This document shows positions 58,701-64,000 of a stretch of DNA of 64,000 nt, in pieces (position 1 is the stretch's first letter; every line of letters begins with the position of its first letter). Below the pieces are notes generated by a model. That model worked only from the letters and a program-made list of their open reading frames with translations, made no database searches and was not told the DNA's origin. Source of the DNA: Piscicola geometra. Taxonomy: Eukaryota > Annelida > Clitellata > Hirudinida > Piscicolidae. Where the stretch lies: positions 12,789,894 to 12,853,893 of the forward strand of contig OX030956.1 of assembly GCA_943735955.1 (NCBI GenBank). Reading direction: 5' to 3'. A program made the position numbers and the translations under genes.

Positions 58701-61451
58701 CCAACAACAAGCGTCTATCAAGCAAACGCAAGAAGACCGTAACCAATTTGGTGAGATTTAGTTTGATGTACTTTTAATATATTATCCAGCTTTTGAAATT
58801 TCAAATAGTTTAACTTAATTGAGTCACATAACCTATCACGAAGACCCTTTCTACTAATCTAAACAACCGTCAAGTGCCCTTAAAAGATTTAATTTTAACT
58901 TTTTTAAACAATTATTTTTATTTAAATTTGGTTCCATTTCAACTATGTAATACTTCTTGAATTACTAGCGCTGGTCGGCTTTAAAAACAAACGAAATGAT
59001 TCAGTTACCGCATCAGAGAACCCTTGAAAGCAATCCATTGATAAGGATCTAGCTCTGTTTTGTATGTGTATCCTGTATTTGTATCATGTTTGTTTGTATT
59101 AGTTATCTTTTCGTATTTTACAAATAATCTATCGTTTATTTTGAACTATTTATACCACAATATTTTAAACAACTTATTCTTTTCATAATTTTAATACTAA
59201 AATCTCTGGAATGATATATTACGAAATAAATTTGTTCAAATTTAAAAAAAAAAAGAAATTGAAAAATAAAAGATACAGACCTAGAATAAGCAAATTAATT
59301 GTTACTGAAGCATACATTTGGTGAAGGTAGTTGCGGTTGCAACTTGAAAGGCGAATTGGCGACGGAGAAGGGAGGAAATGAGATAGGACCCTGAAAATAA
59401 ACCCGCATTCTTTTCATTACAAACAAGAAGATATTCACGCATACATGCACACAGATAAAACATGGGTTTGTCCACTCATAAATAAACATTAATGAAAATA
59501 AAAGAAATATACTTAGCTTAAGTTAATTGCTCAATTTAAAGCGTGCAAAAAACTATTTGAAACAGTTTTATATTTTTAGTTTTGTAGTTTTCAAATAGAG
59601 CATATTAGGTACTCGAATGTTAACAACAATTTCGAATACCCGTTGCTCACTCTAGTTTTTACTAATATAACAAAACTTCTGAATGGCCTTACGTTTTTCA
59701 AATCCATCACGCCGAAAAATAAATGATTATTATGTCTACAGTGTAGACAGTCTACACACCTTGTATCTTCAATCCTTTGAGAGCCGCAATTGTCAGAAAG
59801 ACAGTTGTTCCGTCAAAACAAACTTATTATTTTTTATAATTTATTCTTATTTAATCTGTTCATATTTTTTTTTTGAATATTGAGATTGTACCTTTTATTC
59901 ATAATAACTCATAAAGTATAAAAAAAATCTTTAAAATGAGGGAAAAAAGTCATATAGCTTATAAAACTCTTTCATTATTTTTATAGATTTGTCGGACTTT
60001 TCTGGGACGTTTGAAGATAGTTTTTTGTACAGCTCAAACCAAACAAAAGATCAACTTAAACCTCAACAGCAGCATGAACAACCGAAAAATAATCAACAAC
60101 AACATTCAAATCAAAACCCGGAATCTCAACAACAACAACAAGATGACCAACAAAAGCAACAGCAACAAAAAAACAGCCAACAATACCAACAATATTTCTA
60201 TCAGTCGCAAGCCTACCCACACTTCCAGTTCAACAATGGTTTCAATTTCATTAACAACAACTACGTAATCAACAACAACAACTTTTATTATATTCATCCT
60301 AATGCTTATGAAGCCGTTTCCAACAATAACAACACAAACAACTTCAACAACTACTACAACCCTCACTACAACAACACTTTTTTAGATTACAACCTCAACA
60401 AAATGAACAATAATGTTGGAGACAGCAAAGGCTGGTTTCACGAAGCTCCTTTAAACCGGGCACAACAATTACAACAACCAATAAATTCTTTAACAAATTA
60501 CGAAAACGACAAACTTCATATTAAGCCATCTTCCGTACAACAACAACAGCAGCAACTACTACAACAACAACAAAGTCTACCTTGTTACTACTTGGACAAC
60601 TTATTAATAGAAAATCATTCACAGAATCCCCAAAATAACTTCGATTGCAACTCAATCAAGAAAGAACTCGACTACAATTACGAACCATACAACCAAATCG
60701 CGTTCACAACACCAACAACAACCACAAACACAACCAAAGACATTCCTTTGAGCAATGACCTCAAATCTCCATCGAATTACAAGCTAAACTATTCCACAAA
60801 CGTTGCCCAAAACGACTTCAACAGCTCTTGCTACAACAACGCATCCACAACACCAGTCTACAACACCGAAACAAACAACGCCACCGCAGTTTCGAACAGC
60901 TACCCCGTTCAACTCTCTTCCTACACCGGCTCAGGACCGATCCAGCTCTGGCAGTTTCTGCTCGAACAATTGACCGACAGCAGGTGCCAAGGCTTCATCG
61001 CATGGACCGGCAACGGCTGGGAATTCAAGCTGTCGGACCCGGATGAAGTGGCCAGGAGGTGGGGACTGCGCAAGAACAAACCCAAGATGAACTACGAGAA
61101 GCTGAGCAGAGGCTTGAGGTTTTATATTGTATTTCTGTATTGAAGGAAAAATATTCAGCCCTTAGTTAAATTAATTAATTAAATTTATTATTTAAAGTTA
61201 GCTTTCGACGCTTTTCTCGTTGATAAAAAACACCGACACAAAAGTATTCAGATCTCCTCACCATGACAACATCCCATCTTCGCAGGTACTACTACGACAA
61301 GAACATCATCCACAAGACATCCGGCAAGAGGTACGTCTACAAGTTCGTCTGCCAACTGGAACATCTGATTGGCTACTCACCAGAACAACTATTCGTCGTC
61401 TGTGGTCTCACTCCACAAGGAGACAAGGAGAATGGGGAGATGGAAATGTGA
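50571..61451 (+). CDS. ETS1/2: ETS1/2 (Pointed) transcription factor with PNT and ETS domains
   Basis: Nuclear GGAA-binding factor, the usual target of Ras/MAPK signalling in this family. Exons: 50571-51315, 53507-53581, 55085-55279, 55778-56002, 57668-58750, 59987-61118, 61286-61451. All junctions close and the coding length is 3621 bases, 1206 residues. The PNT (SAM-like) domain at about 255-338 opens with [13 protein letters not shown] (human ETS1 LGIPKDPRQW) and ends [12 protein letters not shown]. The ETS domain at about 1090-1175 has [51 protein letters not shown] then [20 protein letters not shown], with the base-reading arginines present. The protein is far longer than vertebrate ETS1 (about 440) because exons 1, 5 and 6 add Asn/Gln-rich segments. 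No Thr-Pro MAPK site is obvious just before PNT. The start is the first ATG of the long frame. Confidence 0.95.
52040..52290. repeat. (TG)n arm of inverted repeat in ETS intron 1
   Basis: TG repeat with embedded gcgtgcgtgcgtgtttgtg blocks. The same blocks appear in reverse complement in the CA array at 52390-52705. Confidence 0.93.
52390..52705. repeat. (CA)n arm of inverted repeat in ETS intron 1
   Basis: CA repeat with caaacaaa and cacaaacacgcacgcac interruptions, opposite in orientation to 52040-52290 and about 100 bases away. Confidence 0.93.
57527..57645. repeat. 38-bp AT-rich tandem repeat, 3 copies
   Basis: Three nearly identical copies of a 38-bp unit containing acatatatgatgttatgata, ending just before the acceptor of ETS exon 5. 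Confidence 0.9.
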
Positions 61452-63188
61452 AGGTCGCTTGGGAATCGGCGTTTAATATGAAACGGGTTAATGGATATTC
61501 ATATGGAAGGTTTATTGAAGAAAATTATTCAGGAATAATTATTTTAATTGTATTTAATTTAATTTTACAATTATTTATAACTTCTATATTTTACAATCTA
61601 TTGAAAGCTAAAATATATTCTGCTGAACATAAGAAAACTTTGTATACAAGTTCAATACGAATTTATATTTGTCTTACCTGCTATACAAAAGAATTTTTGA
61701 TACTTTCACATTAAACATAATTTATTGCTTTGACAATTTTTTTACCTGCGTCTGGTGCCACTTTTATTAGGAATAAAACTTTTTTTGTTTAATCGATAAT
61801 ACTAATATTAATTATTTCGTAATCTGTTTATATTTTCATATAGATTTTACAGAACAGAATATTTAAAGGATTGGACTTTTTAATGAACATTATATTACAT
61901 TATATTAATTGAAACTCATTACTATCGGATTGTCAGTTTTGTATTTGAATTAAGTCCCACTAGTTATCATTTACAATCTTTAGATATTTTATACTTTTCT
62001 CTATGATTCATTCCTTGTGCCTTGCCCACGACTTGAAGTGTAGTTTGCCACAAATCATTGTATTTAATTATCATCAATAAAAACTTTATATAATTCTTAA
62101 ATGATTTTCACACAAATTCAACTTTCACACGCTTCTGACCTTCATTACTTCAATAAAGTTTACAAGACAATTCCTAAAAGAATGAAAATTCAACGTGGGT
62201 GATCTGTCGGCAATAAAAATGCTATTACATTGTTGTCAAACCGAATCTACTAGCACTGCACTCGCTCACTCTTTGAGTACACTTTTTGAAGATTCTTTCT
62301 TTCCGACAAGACACAGTGTGACTGTGACAAGGGGGATTATAAAAAAACGAATGTTTAAACTAAACGTACGCCTACGTGGGTTTTGGCCTAACATTTAAGT
62401 GTTTTAACCCCATGGGTATGGTATCTCACGGATACATTAACTTGTTGATCATTTTGTATGTACCGTAAAATACTAATCCCTTAATTTTTTTTCACATTTT
62501 CTGAAATATAGATATTTTCTCAAACTAATTCATGTTTTTTTATATTCCGCTGTCTATGTTTACGAGAACCGTTTCTAACATATCCCATTCAAGAGAATTC
62601 TAAATTGATAAATATTTTAGTTTTTTGCTCAGAAGTCTTTCTATTCTCAGTGAAAGAAAACTAGCCATGATATTATTGAAATTCAGTTAAGAAAAAACAA
62701 TAGGCACGATTAAAATTAAAGTTTTTTAAAATTTGCATTTGAATTAAAAGTCCAAAAAGCAATTATCTTTTAGAAAAAAAATATGCCTGAACATTATGGG
62801 TGTCCGAACAAGAAGATACTTAACGGTGTCTTCCTTTATTTATGTTATTTTTTATTATTTCATGTTTTAACTTTTTTATTTATTCGTTTCAAAACAATGA
62901 CTTTGAATGCTCTACTGGATAATTTATCAGCTTATTAACCCTTTTTTTATGATGAGGAAAAAATAAACTAGTTGAAGATATTTCAAATTTATTATTGATG
63001 GTTTTGAGTTATTCATGAAGTTTTTAATTCAACGGAATTTAAACTAAAAAGTTTATTTTTTACTAAAATTTAAAGGATTATTAAAACAAAGTCTGCTTTT
63101 AAGCAGGAACAAAAAAAACCTAAAACTATGCATATCTTTTGTTGACAGTTCAAGCGCATGCTCTCACTTCACGTGTAATCGCTCAAAA
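61452..63188. other. Intergenic region ETS to WDR43
   Basis: Probable ETS 3' untranslated region with aataaa at 62076-62081 and 62152-62157, then the promoter side of WDR43. A copy of the dispersed 27-base element is at 62784-62810. The frame at 62195-62398 is unsupported. Confidence 0.5.
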
Positions 63189-63659
63189 ATGGCGACTAAT
63201 AAAATATCAAGGGAGATTTTAGAATTTTCAAACTTTTCGGAATATCTATGTCATGCCGATTCGAATGGCGTGTTGAGGCTGTGGGACTCGAGTTCTGGTG
63301 TCCTGCGGCAGGAGTACGTGTCGAAGGGCCATCTCTCCTCCCGCTGCCATTGCCTTTCCTGGTGCCCCACAATCACAGATCACCACGTCAATGTTGGAGT
63401 TTTATTTAGGCCATTTCCGCGATGATATAATAATTTGCATATTCCGCTTACATCGCTCAGCATGATCAATGAACATTTAATATTATTTAACTTCCTTTTT
63501 TGATTAATAAATTAATTTCAGGAGACACCAAAGAAAAAAAGAAAACGAAGTTCAACGCAACAAAATTCACTAGGAAACTTACAACTTCTCGCAATGGGAA
63601 TGTCCAGTGGCATGATCCACCTGTACAGCGTCAGGAAAGGAGATCTGCATCAAACACTA
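63189..63659 (+). CDS. WDR43: WDR43/Utp5, 5' part, truncated by assembly gap
   Basis: Nucleolar WD40 protein of the t-UTP/UTPA subcomplex, needed for pre-rRNA transcription and small-subunit processome assembly. Exon 1 is 63189-63386 (66 codons, phase 0, donor caccac-gtcaat). Exon 2 is 63522-63659 (46 codons, phase 0, acceptor aatttcag, donor acacta-gttaaa, which is weak). It matches the human protein in order: YLCHADSNGVLRLWDSSSG (human LASTDGHLRVWETANN), LRQEYVSKGHLSSRCHCLSW ([20 protein letters not shown]), KKKRKRSS, then LLAMGMSSGMIHLYSVRKGD (LLALGTAVGSILLYSTVKGE). It covers the first WD repeats only. The rest lies beyond the gap. The ATG context (aaaaatggcg) is good. Confidence 0.88.
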
Positions 63660-63806
63660 GTTAAACTCAATTCCCATCATCATCACCACCAATATTTTCT
63701 ATCATCATCATAATCGCGTTTTTTACACATTTCAATTTTCATTACTCATCATTTGACTATTAAAACAATAAAAACTTCCATTAATCAATCAAGAGTAATT
63801 GCATTT

Positions 63807-64000
63807 NNNNNNNNNNNNNNNNNNNNNNNNNNNNNNNNNNNNNNNNNNNNNNNNNNNNNNNNNNNNNNNNNNNNNNNNNNNNNNNNNNNNNNNNNNNNNN
63901 NNNNNNNNNNNNNNNNNNNNNNNNNNNNNNNNNNNNNNNNNNNNNNNNNNNNNNNNNNNNNNNNNNNNNNNNNNNNNNNNNNNNNNNNNNNNNNNNNNNN
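63807..64000. other. Assembly gap (N)
   Basis: Unsequenced positions to the end of the window, inside the WDR43 gene. Confidence 1.

Overview
The window comes from an invertebrate animal nuclear genome. It is AT-rich, has split genes with GT-AG introns, is saturated with micro- and minisatellites, and carries hAT DNA transposons and LINE debris. The gene set and the Asn/Gln-homopolymer-rich transcription factors fit a lophotrochozoan such as an annelid or leech. That placement is inference from gene content only. No tRNA, rRNA, CRISPR or bacterial-type operon was seen.

Layout from left to right. 1-12 kb is intergenic and repeat-rich. It holds a short hAT element at 1278-2847 with an exact 8-bp target duplication and G-rich subterminal repeats. 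12039-13796 is a PAR/NFIL3/Giant-type bZIP factor with a poly-Asn tract. 19514-27139 (+) is a PALS1/Stardust (MPP5) ortholog: ECR1/2, two L27 domains, PDZ, SH3 and GUK, in about 20 exons. 28078-36471 (-) is a GH79 heparanase with both catalytic glutamates. One of its introns contains a second hAT element (30533-33447, exact 8-bp duplication), which itself contains a LINE reverse-transcriptase 3' fragment. 38141-39641 (-) is a three-exon gene for a small membrane-tethered Thr-rich mucin-like protein that I cannot assign to a named family. 41294-42333 (-) is a five-exon ortholog of human C20orf27/ADISSP. 50571-61451 (+) is a seven-exon ETS1/2 (Pointed) transcription factor of 1206 residues with PNT and ETS domains. 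63189 onward (+) is the 5' end of WDR43/Utp5, cut by an N gap from 63807.

The genes are independent. PALS1 acts in apical polarity, heparanase in extracellular matrix turnover, ETS1/2 in MAPK-driven transcription, and WDR43 in rRNA synthesis and small-subunit assembly. PALS1 and heparanase are convergent with 938 bp between their stop codons.

The most interesting structural signals are: the unassigned mucin-like gene; direct G-quadruplex-type subterminal repeats in the first hAT; complementary CAT/GAT arrays flanking PALS1 exons; a large TG/CA inverted repeat in ETS intron 1; and a run of phase-1 ETS exons that includes the PNT cassette. Exon borders were placed by eye from homology, GT/AG sites and phase. 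For the ETS, C20orf27 and mucin-like genes every junction closes in frame. In PALS1 and heparanase three junctions stay unresolved.
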